Source: Kiritimatiellia bacterium
GTDB lineage: Bacteria; Verrucomicrobiota; Kiritimatiellia; UBA8416; SLMC01
Assembly: GCA_007133745.1 (NCBI GenBank)
Contig: SLMC01000355.1
Location: 1 to 8,404, forward strand
Direction: 5' to 3'
DNA: 8,404 nucleotides
Both the position numbers and the translations under genes were made by a program. Numbering within the stretch: the stretch's first letter is position 1; each line of letters opens with the position of its first letter. The notes below the pieces were generated by a model. That model searched no databases and was not told the DNA's origin. It saw only the letters and a program-made list of their open reading frames with translations. Shown here piece after piece: positions 1-7,345 of this stretch.

Positions 1-376
1 CGATAGCTCGGGACACACGCATTATCGCCCATCGTGTTGTTTCGGCATCGCGAGCATGTTCCGCATATGTCTGGTCGAATCTTCTTGTTTTCCGCCTGAC
101 GCAGCGAAGCCTGGGGCAGCGCCCCAGGATTTGTTGCATAACCCCTTTGGGGTTGCCTTAATAATCCTTTCGTATTCTTGCCAATCGATTTTGCAATGAT
201 AACCCGTCTTTGCGGCGCAGCTTGTGACGAAACAATCCAATCGCAACAACCATGCAGAACCATAGTCACGATGCGACTAAGTATGCAAGCCCTATGTTGA
301 AACACCCGTGATTAGGGGTTGTCTCCCGACGCTCTACTTGGTAGTTTCCTTCTTTTAAACGTTACAGGAGGTTGCG
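1..376. other. Intergenic region without a credible gene
   Basis: No convincing coding sequence is seen here. A 75-codon open frame on the minus strand (22-249) runs straight through two perfect palindromes at 110-154, lacks a recognisable domain, and is best read as a translation of repeat DNA. The last 60 bases before the gene at 377 must hold its promoter, but I could not pick a convincing -35/-10 pair: TTGTCT at 319-324 has only a poor TAGTTT at the right distance. A strong AGGAGG ribosome binding site sits at 366-371. Confidence 0.6.
110..154. repeat. Paired perfect hairpins, REP-like extragenic palindromes
   Basis: Two perfect inverted repeats lie 11 bases apart. The first is CCTGGGGC (110-117), loop AGC, GCCCCAGG (121-128). 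The second is AACCCC (140-145), loop TTT, GGGGTT (149-154), which extends by a GC pair across a two-base bulge. Neither is followed by a T-run, so an intrinsic terminator is unlikely. Two closely spaced palindromes between genes are the usual layout of REP/BIME-type dispersed elements. Only this one copy is visible in the window, so dispersal is inferred. Confidence 0.6.
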
Positions 377-1408
377 ATGACAAGAAATCCATGGTTACGC
401 TATGTTACGGCCATTGTTTTTTCGGCTTTAGCCCTGGTCGTGTTCGCCGAAAAGGAAACCGCCGATTTGGCGCTGCGTTTGTCCGTCGATTTGGTCGATG
501 GCTCGCGCATCGTCGGCGCGCCCGCTGTCGAATCCGTATCGGTCAAGACCGCGTTCGCCGCCATAACCGTTCCGTTGTCTCAAATTACCGGCATACGGAT
601 CGGGGACGATCGCGAAGCCGTATCGTTCGTGATGAGAAACGGCGACCGAATCACAGGCGCGCTTCTTCTGGACACGATCGAGCTTAAGACGGTGTTCGGA
701 CAAATCAGCATCGCCCTGGAGCATGCGCGCTCCATTTCGGTGTCTGTCGGGGGTCGCGAACTGCCCGCGTCGGCGCTCAGAGGACGCATCCTTCACTTCG
801 CGTTCGACAGGGACGAGGGGCGAACCGTCGCCAACCAGGCCGGCAACCGGCATGCGGGCGAGGTTCAGGGCGCGTCATGGACTCCGCAAGGCAAAACGGG
901 CGGCGCCTATGTCTTTAACGGAACCAGCGACAGCATCGTCGTGAAAGCGGACGCCGAACTGAACGTCTCCGACGGAATGACGATTCTGGCCTGGGTCAAG
1001 CCAACCGATCTGGGCCGACAGCACAATACGATCCTGACCCGCAATTTCGGAGGCGGCGAACAATACGGCATAAGGTTTTCCGGCGCCACGCTGTACGCCT
1101 CGTTCTTCGATACCCGACGCGGATTCGAGACAGACCAAATCGGTCCGTTCCCCGAAAACCAATGGCTTCATGTCGCCATGGTGTTCTGCGGCCAGAGCCG
1201 GCAAGGCAAAGTGTACGGCAACGGCCGCGCTCTGGCCGCGCGAACGATGACCGATCGGATGCGCAGCCGGATATCCGGAGATCTCTTTATCGGAAGAGAC
1301 AACAGAAACACCGACGCGAGCTTCAAGGGCAAAATCGATGAAGTCATGATCTACAATCGGGCGTTGACCGACTCGGACATCAAGCTGATCTACGAAGCGC
1401 AGCTCTAG
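377..1408 (+). CDS. Secreted LamG-like jellyroll protein with duplicated beta-rich N-terminal domain
   Basis: A 343-residue exported protein. The start is fixed by a perfect AGGAGG (366-371) five bases upstream and by a signal peptide: basic start (MTRNPWLR), hydrophobic stretch at about 9-23, likely cleavage after VVFA (24). Residues about 39-75 and 86-121 are two copies of one unit (DGSRIVG / NGDRITG, then VKTAFAAITVPL / LKTVFGQISIAL, then ITGIRI / ARSISV), predicted all-beta. Residues about 136-343 form a concanavalin A-like LamG jellyroll: YVFNGTSDSIVV, MTILAWVKP, NQWLHVAMVF, DLFIGRD, and the closing motif GKIDEVMIYNRALTDSDI, typical of Laminin_G_3 domains. Such domains bind sugars or proteins, or pack against enzyme domains; no catalytic domain is present, so the ligand is unknown. 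There is no lipobox and no C-terminal anchor, so it is probably periplasmic or secreted. It stands alone, separated from the next gene by 280 bases of structured repeats, and is unlikely to be in that operon. Confidence 0.9.
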   Translation: MTRNPWLRYVTAIVFSALALVVFAEKETADLALRLSVDLVDGSRIVGAPAVESVSVKTAFAAITVPLSQITGIRIGDDREAVSFVMRNGDRITGALLLDTIELKTVFGQISIALEHARSISVSVGGRELPASALRGRILHFAFDRDEGRTVANQAGNRHAGEVQGASWTPQGKTGGAYVFNGTSDSIVVKADAELNVSDGMTILAWVKPTDLGRQHNTILTRNFGGGEQYGIRFSGATLYASFFDTRRGFETDQIGPFPENQWLHVAMVFCGQSRQGKVYGNGRALAARTMTDRMRSRISGDLFIGRDNRNTDASFKGKIDEVMIYNRALTDSDIKLIYEAQL

Positions 1409-1410
1409 AT

Positions 1411-1493
1411 CTGGAATAAGCGAGGGTTTCGTCGCGAGAGTGCGCAAACGTCTGCGAATGCGTGCTCGCAGCAGAAAAACTCGCTTATTCCAG
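1411..1493. repeat. 83-base long-hairpin element with 14-bp perfect terminal inverted repeats
   Basis: CTGGAATAAGCGAG (1411-1424) is perfectly complementary to CTCGCTTATTCCAG (1480-1493). Pairing continues inward: TTTC (1427-1430) with GAAA (1474-1477), then GCGCA (1442-1446) with TGCGT (1459-1463, one G-T wobble) plus further pairs in the flanking GCGAG and CTCGC, leaving an apical loop near 1447-1458. The whole element thus folds as one long interrupted hairpin, starting two bases after the upstream stop codon. No T-run follows, so a simple intrinsic terminator is not indicated, although a stem this long could stop or stabilise the upstream transcript. It could be a small MITE-like or REP-like element; I see no clear target-site duplication. 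Confidence 0.65.
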
Positions 1494-1553
1494 CGCATTA
1501 ATCTGCCGTTGCCGTCATAAAAAACAAGAAGATTTGGATGCTCGATTGTTCGT

Positions 1554-1620
1554 GAGTGTGTGAGTGCGTGGGTATGCGGGTGAAAACTCACACACTCCCA
1601 AACCCGCATACCCACACACT
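1554..1620. repeat. GT-rich/CA-rich inverted repeat with two competing stems
   Basis: The sequence flips from G/T-rich to C/A-rich. AGTGCGTGGGTATGCGGGT (1563-1581) pairs with 1602-1620 over 19 positions with a single C-A mismatch, enclosing a 20-base loop. A second, mutually exclusive stem pairs GAGTGTGTGAGT (1554-1565) with ACTCACACACTC (1586-1597), 12 perfect pairs. The two stems share 1563-1565. Upstream in-frame starts for both overlapping reading frames (about 1556 and 1644) fall in or just after this element and should not be used. It ends 68 bases before the permease start. Confidence 0.65.
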
Positions 1621-1626
1621 TCGGTT

Positions 1627-1642
1627 GCGGGCGACAGCCCGC
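1627..1642. repeat. Short GC-rich hairpin in the permease leader
   Basis: GCGGGC (1627-1632), loop GACA, GCCCGC (1637-1642) is a perfect six-pair stem, directly after the GT/CA inverted repeat and 46 bases before the permease start codon. It is followed by CTTGTGTCT, which is too poor in T for a good terminator. It may be the last module of the repeat cluster or a leader structure of the transporter mRNA. Confidence 0.4.
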
Positions 1643-1675
1643 CTTGTGTCTAGACGGCGCCTCGATCCGGCGGCC

Positions 1676-1680
1676 AGGAA
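1676..1680 (+). promoter_or_regulatory. Ribosome binding site that fixes the first permease start
   Basis: AGGAA lies eight bases before the ATG at 1689. The protein from this ATG begins MRAHIIRRIAHGLITLL, the usual basic-then-hydrophobic start of OppB/DppB-type permeases. The alternative upstream ATG at 1644 would add 15 residues unlike this family and has no comparable site. Confidence 0.7.
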
Positions 1681-1688
1681 ACACCATC

Positions 1689-2672
1689 ATGCGGGCTCAT
1701 ATAATACGCAGAATCGCGCATGGGCTGATCACGCTACTGGGCGTGAATCTGACCGTTTTCGCGCTGTTTTTCTATGTCAATCCGCCCGACCGCATGGCCG
1801 AACAGATTCTTGGCGAACGCCACGCCACGCCCGAACGCATCGAAAGCTGGAAACGCCAGCACGGCTATCACCTGCCCCGCCTTTTCAATGCGGACGAACG
1901 GTTTCCCGGCTGCTTCACCCGCACCGTCTTTTGGACCAAAAGCATGCCGCTTTTCGCCTTCCAGTTCGGAAGCTCGGACCACGACAACAGCGCCATCGGC
2001 GCCGCCATGCGCGAGCGCATCCCCTACTCGCTGGCTCTGACCGTTCCGATCTTCGCGCTCGCGCTTGCCGTCAACCTGATTCTCGCCATGGTCGTGGCGT
2101 TTCACCGGGGCTCCGGCCTCGATCATGGCGCGCTGGTCGTCTGCGTGTTCATGATGTCCGTCTCCATGCTCTTCTACATTGTCGGCGGACAGTATCTGTT
2201 CGCCATTCGCTGGAAGCTGGCCCCGGTATCCGGATTCGATTCCGCGTTCCCCCATGCGTTGCGCTTTCTGATTCTGCCGATCGGCATCGGCGTGGTCGGC
2301 AGTATTGGCGCCGGGACGCGCTACTATCGCACCGTGTTCCTCGAGGAAATCCACAAGGACTACATCCGCACCGCGCGCGCCAAGGGGCTCGGCGAAGGCG
2401 CCGTGCTCTTCCGGCACGCCCTGAAAAACGCGCTGCTGCCCATCCTGACCAACGTGGTCGTCGGCATCCCTTTCCTGATCATGGGCAATCTGCTGCTGGA
2501 AAACTTTTTCGGCATTCCCGGACTCGGCAGCTTCCTGATCGACGCGATCATGACCCAGGATTTCGCCGTTATCCGCGCCATGGTCTTCCTGGGTTCGGCG
2601 CTCTACGTGGCCGCGCTGATCCTGATCGACATCGCCTACACCTGGGCGGATCCGAGAGTGAGGTTCGCGTGA
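1689..2672 (+). CDS. Oligopeptide-type ABC importer, permease subunit 1 (OppB/DppB/YejB family)
   Basis: A 327-residue inner-membrane permease that forms half of the substrate channel of a peptide-type (Opp/Dpp/Yej) importer. Membrane segments are visible at about 12-30, 114-138, 149-171, 191-209, 249-272 and 294-316. Between the first two is a roughly 80-residue periplasmic stretch, the usual place for it in OppB-type proteins. The cytoplasmic EAA coupling loop is clear: EEIHKDYIRTARAKGLGEG (219-237), followed by FRHALKNALLPIL, which contacts the ATPase. The family C-terminal motif FFGIPGLGSFLIDAI (273-287) and the tail DPRVRF are also present. It is the first gene of the operon; its TGA overlaps the GTG start of the next gene by four bases, suggesting translational coupling. 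The length is within the family range (E. coli YejB is about 364). The substrate cannot be told from the permease; peptides are the default guess. Confidence 0.93.
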   Translation: MRAHIIRRIAHGLITLLGVNLTVFALFFYVNPPDRMAEQILGERHATPERIESWKRQHGYHLPRLFNADERFPGCFTRTVFWTKSMPLFAFQFGSSDHDNSAIGAAMRERIPYSLALTVPIFALALAVNLILAMVVAFHRGSGLDHGALVVCVFMMSVSMLFYIVGGQYLFAIRWKLAPVSGFDSAFPHALRFLILPIGIGVVGSIGAGTRYYRTVFLEEIHKDYIRTARAKGLGEGAVLFRHALKNALLPILTNVVVGIPFLIMGNLLLENFFGIPGLGSFLIDAIMTQDFAVIRAMVFLGSALYVAALILIDIAYTWADPRVRFA

Positions 2673-3786
2673 CGGGCTTTTGGAATCATTGGCATGTTCA
2701 GAACACGCTGGTCGCTCTGCTGGTCGCTGGCGCGATCGGTCTGGCGCGCGGGCTGCGACGCAACGCCTGCTGGCGCGCGGCGTTCCGTCGCGTCTTTCGT
2801 CGCCGCCTGGCGCGGAGCGCGTTCGCGATCCTGTGCCTCTATGTTTGCGTCGCACTGCTCGACAGCGTCGGCTGGCATCCGCCCCTGCGCGACGCCGAAG
2901 GCCAAACGCTGCGGCATGCCGTCACCGGCCGAATCATCCGCGACCCGCAGGGAATCAGCCTGCTTGACGCGCTGCTGACGCCTCTGCGCAACCGGCGCGA
3001 AAAAGGCTACAGCGCGCCCATGGCCCGCTATCAGCTCGACAAGGAAACCATGGTCGAACCCGACGGAACCCTGATCCGCGCCCGCCCGCCCCTGGCGCAT
3101 CCGCGCACGCATCTGCTCGGCACCGACCGGGTTGGCAACGACGTGCTTTATCTGGCGCTGAAAGGCATCCGTACCGGCATGATCATCGGCGCCTTCACCA
3201 CGCTGCTGGTCGTGCCGTTCGCCATTCTGTTCGGCGTAGCCGCCGGCTGGTTCGGCCGCTGGGTCGATGCGACGGTGACCTACATCTATACGGTTGTCGC
3301 ATCCATTCCCAACGTTTTGCTTATTGCGGCCTTCATGCTTATCGCGGGCCGCGGCCTGCCGCAGCTTTGCCTGGTTATGGGCCTGACCTCGTGGACGGGG
3401 CTATGCCGCGTGCTGCGCGGCGAAACGCTGAAATTGCGCGAAACGGACTACGTTCAGGCGGCCCGCGCCATGGGGGTCGGTTCCGTGTCCATTATGCGGC
3501 GACACATCGTGCCCAACCTGATGCCGCTTGTACTGATTACGGCCGTGCTCGGTTTTTCCGGGCGTGTGCTGGCCGAAGCCGTGCTGTCCTATATCGGCAT
3601 CGGGGTCGGAGCCGATACCGTATCGTGGGGCGCCATGATCAACGACGCCCGCCTCGAGCTGGCGCGTACGCCGGTCGTCTGGTGGAAACTGTGTGCCGCC
3701 TTCGTGTTCATGATGGGCATGGTTCTGCCCGCCAATCTGTTCGGCGACGCCTTGCGCGACGCGCTCGACCCGAAACTGGGAGGCGA

Positions 3787-3790
<4 letters not shown>
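2669..3790 (+). CDS. Oligopeptide-type ABC importer, permease subunit 2 (OppC/DppC/YejE family)
   Basis: A 373-residue permease, partner of the preceding gene. I place the start at GTG 2669, which overlaps the previous stop as GTGA and has GTGAGG at 2658-2663; the open frame runs on upstream to 1556, but that part only shadows permease 1. The first segment at about 13-25 precedes the usual OppC_N start (RVFRRRLARSAFAILCLYV, 41-59), so there is an additional hydrophobic N-terminal segment. Residues about 69-147 are a periplasmic insert, as in YejE, before the family motif HLLGTDRVGNDVL (148-160). The EAA loop reads ETDYVQAARAMGVGS (258-272), followed by RRHIVPNLMPL. The C-terminus DALRDALDPK is typical of the family. 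TGA overlaps the ATPase ATG by four bases. Confidence 0.92.
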
Positions 3791-5861
<2,071 letters not shown>

Positions 5862-5865
<4 letters not shown>

Positions 5866-5890
5866 CATGCCGCCGATTTTACACTATATA
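5862..5890 (+). promoter_or_regulatory. Near-consensus sigma70-type promoter over the ATPase stop codon
   Basis: TTGACA (5862-5867) matches the -35 consensus exactly; after a 17-base spacer comes TATATA (5885-5890), five of six bases of the -10 consensus. The ATPase TGA (5863-5865) lies inside the -35 box. Transcription would start near 5897, giving a leader of roughly 234 bases before the gene at 6131. The match assumes that this organism has an E. coli-like housekeeping sigma factor. Confidence 0.6.
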
Positions 5891-5953
5891 GTATCCTGAT
5901 AAACGTAAGAGAACCTATAACCTGAACGTTGAAAAGGGTGTCAAGCAATAAAA

Positions 5954-5978
5954 CAGAAAAAAAGAAAACTTTTTTCTG
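5954..5978. other. A/T-rich hairpin in the leader of the downstream gene
   Basis: CAGAAAAAA (5954-5962) pairs perfectly with TTTTTTCTG (5970-5978), extended by one G-C pair across a bulged A, with an AAAA loop. The stem is A/T-dominated, so it is weak as an intrinsic terminator on either strand; GATCAAG follows, not a T-run. It may be a leader structure, or a weak end point for the transporter transcript. The rest of the 265-base gap contains a tandem repeat (6000-6029) and no gene. Confidence 0.35.
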
Positions 5979-5999
5979 GATCAAGAGAAGAGGAATAGC

Positions 6000-6029
6000 C
6001 ACAAAAAGTCACGAGAAGTCACAAAAAGG
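6000..6029. repeat. Three tandem degenerate decamers (CACAAAAAGT type)
   Basis: CACAAAAAGT (6000-6009), CACGAGAAGT (6010-6019) and CACAAAAAGG (6020-6029) follow each other without a gap. A related array in the opposite orientation lies after the next gene at 7280-7306. Purine-rich CAC-phased arrays like these are found dispersed between genes in many environmental bacterial genomes (general recollection, not checked here). Confidence 0.6.
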
Positions 6030-6118
6030 GTTTGAGGCGCCCCCCTCTTGGAACCTGTAACCGTATTCTCGCTTAGGGTGTTGTCTTCAAGTTGGTTGCA
6101 AAACCAGGCGGACCGAAA

Positions 6119-6122
6119 AGGA
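6119..6122 (+). promoter_or_regulatory. Ribosome binding site that fixes the start at 6131
   Basis: AGGA lies eight bases before ATG 6131. The open frame extends upstream to a TTG at 6092, but only the ATG puts a signal peptide (MKQIRRF, then hydrophobic) at the true N-terminus. Confidence 0.65.
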
Positions 6123-6130
6123 TACCTGCC

Positions 6131-7258
6131 ATGAAACAAATTCGCCGATTTTCGATCTTGCCTGCTTTGGCTGCCGCAATGCTGGGTTTGGCGTTGTGGA
6201 CGCCATCGGTTCGGGCCTGCAACATCCCCGTTTTCCGTTACGCGCTGGAACGCTGGGAACCCTATCCCTACGAAACGCTTGTCTTCTACGACCAGACGCT
6301 GCCCGAACCTCTGCGCCAGACCTTTGAAGCGCTCGAAAATCGTCCGGTCAATTTATCCGTCTGGCTGGTGGACATCAATCAGGAAGACATGCACGAGGAA
6401 CTGAAAAAGGTGTGGGCCCGCGAAAAGAGTCGCGCCGTGCTGCCCTGGGGGGTCGTGCGCTATCCGTATCCGTATTGGAACAATGTCAAAACCAACACGC
6501 TATGGACCGGCACAGTGGAGCCCGCGACGCTTTGGCAACTTGTCGATTCCCCGGCGCGCCGCACCGTTGCCGAACACATTCTGAAAGGCGTTTCCACCGT
6601 CTGGATCTTCATCGAGGGCGACGATCCGTCCGAAAACGACGCCAAAGCCGACATCCTGCGCAAGCGTCTGGACTGGGTGCGGCAAGTGGCCGAACTGCCG
6701 GACATCGCGATTCAAGAGGTGGAACAAGGCGAAATGGCCAAGGATGCGCCCGGCCATGTTCCGCTGAAAATTGCTTTTGAAATCGTGCGCTTGCAACGCG
6801 ACGATCCAGCCGAGCAGTTTTTAATCCATGCCCTGTTGAACATTGAAAAGGATTACAAGGACTTCAAGGACAAGCCGTTCGCGTTCCCGATTTTCGGGCA
6901 GGGTCGAGCGTTGTGGGGACTGATTGGCGACGGCATCGCCGATGCCATGATCGACGACGCCAGCGCGTTCTTGCTGGGCGCATGCTCCTGCACGATCAAG
7001 GACTTGAATCCCGGCGTGGACATGCTGATCCAGGCCGACTGGTATGGCGGCGTCAGCAACCTGCTCTCGGTTGCCTCGGAGGCGCCAACCCTGTCGGGCA
7101 TGGCGCCGCCGCCGGAAACGGCTGCGGACGCGGAGACGGCCGAGCCCGAGACGGCTCCCGAATTGCCGCTCGGTCTTGTCGTGGGCGGCACGCTGGCAAT
7201 CCTGCTGGTCGTCGTCGCCTTGATCAGCATCAAAGCGCTGAAACAAAACAACACTTAA
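6131..7258 (+). CDS. Exported, C-terminally anchored protein of unknown function, partner of an FtsX/MacB-type permease
   Basis: A 375-residue protein of no family I can name. A signal peptide is clear: MKQIRRF, hydrophobic 8-24, cleavage most likely after SVRA (29), so the mature protein would begin with C30 (CNIPVFRYALERW). The stretch before C30 (VRAC) is a poor lipobox because of R28, so lipidation is doubtful. A globular part (about 30-315) contains PWGVVRYPYPYW (105-116), TVWIFIEGDD (156-165) and a conserved-looking patch LLGACSCTIKDLNPGVDMLIQADW (281-304). The only cysteines are C30, C285 and C287. A Pro/Glu/Ala-rich linker (about 317-345) leads to one transmembrane helix (about 346-368) and the short tail KALKQNNT, so the bulk faces the periplasm. 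The gene follows a strong promoter and lies 87 bases before an FtsX-type permease on the same strand, which points to a common transcript. Function is unknown; a periplasmic accessory or sensor for that exporter is a guess. Confidence 0.85.
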   Translation: MKQIRRFSILPALAAAMLGLALWTPSVRACNIPVFRYALERWEPYPYETLVFYDQTLPEPLRQTFEALENRPVNLSVWLVDINQEDMHEELKKVWAREKSRAVLPWGVVRYPYPYWNNVKTNTLWTGTVEPATLWQLVDSPARRTVAEHILKGVSTVWIFIEGDDPSENDAKADILRKRLDWVRQVAELPDIAIQEVEQGEMAKDAPGHVPLKIAFEIVRLQRDDPAEQFLIHALLNIEKDYKDFKDKPFAFPIFGQGRALWGLIGDGIADAMIDDASAFLLGACSCTIKDLNPGVDMLIQADWYGGVSNLLSVASEAPTLSGMAPPPETAADAETAEPETAPELPLGLVVGGTLAILLVVVALISIKALKQNNT

Positions 7259-7279
7259 CTCAACAAGGCAAGCCCCCTT

Positions 7280-7306
7280 CCGCGTATTCCGTGTAATCCG
7301 TGGTTG
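7280..7306. repeat. Three tandem degenerate nonamers (CCGTGTAAT type)
   Basis: CCGCGTATT (7280-7288), CCGTGTAAT (7289-7297) and CCGTGGTTG (7298-7306) stand in tandem in the 87-base gap between two genes. Read on the minus strand this gives CACGGAT, CACGGAA and CGCGGAA units, the same CAC-plus-purines design as 6000-6029, so the two arrays bracket the gene at 6131 in inverted orientation. Confidence 0.55.
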
Positions 7307-7345
7307 TACGATTTTCGATCCAATAATTAGTCTGGAGATAACACC

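Noticed and set aside
22..249. 75-codon minus-strand open frame
   Set aside because: It reads through two perfect palindromes and a repeat-like segment, has no domain, and carries no convincing ribosome binding site.
1700..1705. TATAAT, a perfect -10 box
   Set aside because: It lies inside the first codons of permease 1, and no TTGACA-like sequence stands 17 bases upstream (GGAAAC there). It cannot serve the permease start at 1689.
1556..2668. Long upstream extension of the second permease frame, overlapping all of permease 1
   Set aside because: The translated part before 2669 is Arg/His/Pro-rich with no membrane segments and shadows permease 1 in another frame. Family similarity begins only after the GTG at 2669.
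1734..2855. 373-codon antisense frame opposite the permeases; similar long antisense frames at 875-1690, 3829-4815, 4828-5868 and 6821-7993
   Set aside because: GC-rich coding DNA regularly leaves open antisense frames. The products are low-complexity (Gly/Ala/Arg/Asp/His-rich) with no family features, while the plus strand has clear genes at each place.
3367..3786. Upstream extension of the fused ATPase frame
   Set aside because: It shadows the end of permease 2. Its residues (Arg/Ala/Gly-rich) are unlike any ABC ATPase; the ATPase begins at the ATGA overlap at 3787.
5867..5899. Ten-codon reading frame (MPPILHYIVS) just after the ATPase stop
   Set aside because: Very short, has no ribosome binding site, and lies over the predicted promoter.
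6034..6047. GAGG...CCTC possible terminator in the leader before 6131
   Set aside because: Only four pairs with a C-rich loop and no following T-run.
6093..6106. TGGTT-GCAA-AACCA hairpin with a GNRA-like tetraloop
   Set aside because: Five pairs with only two G-C; too small to call a functional element without comparison to relatives.
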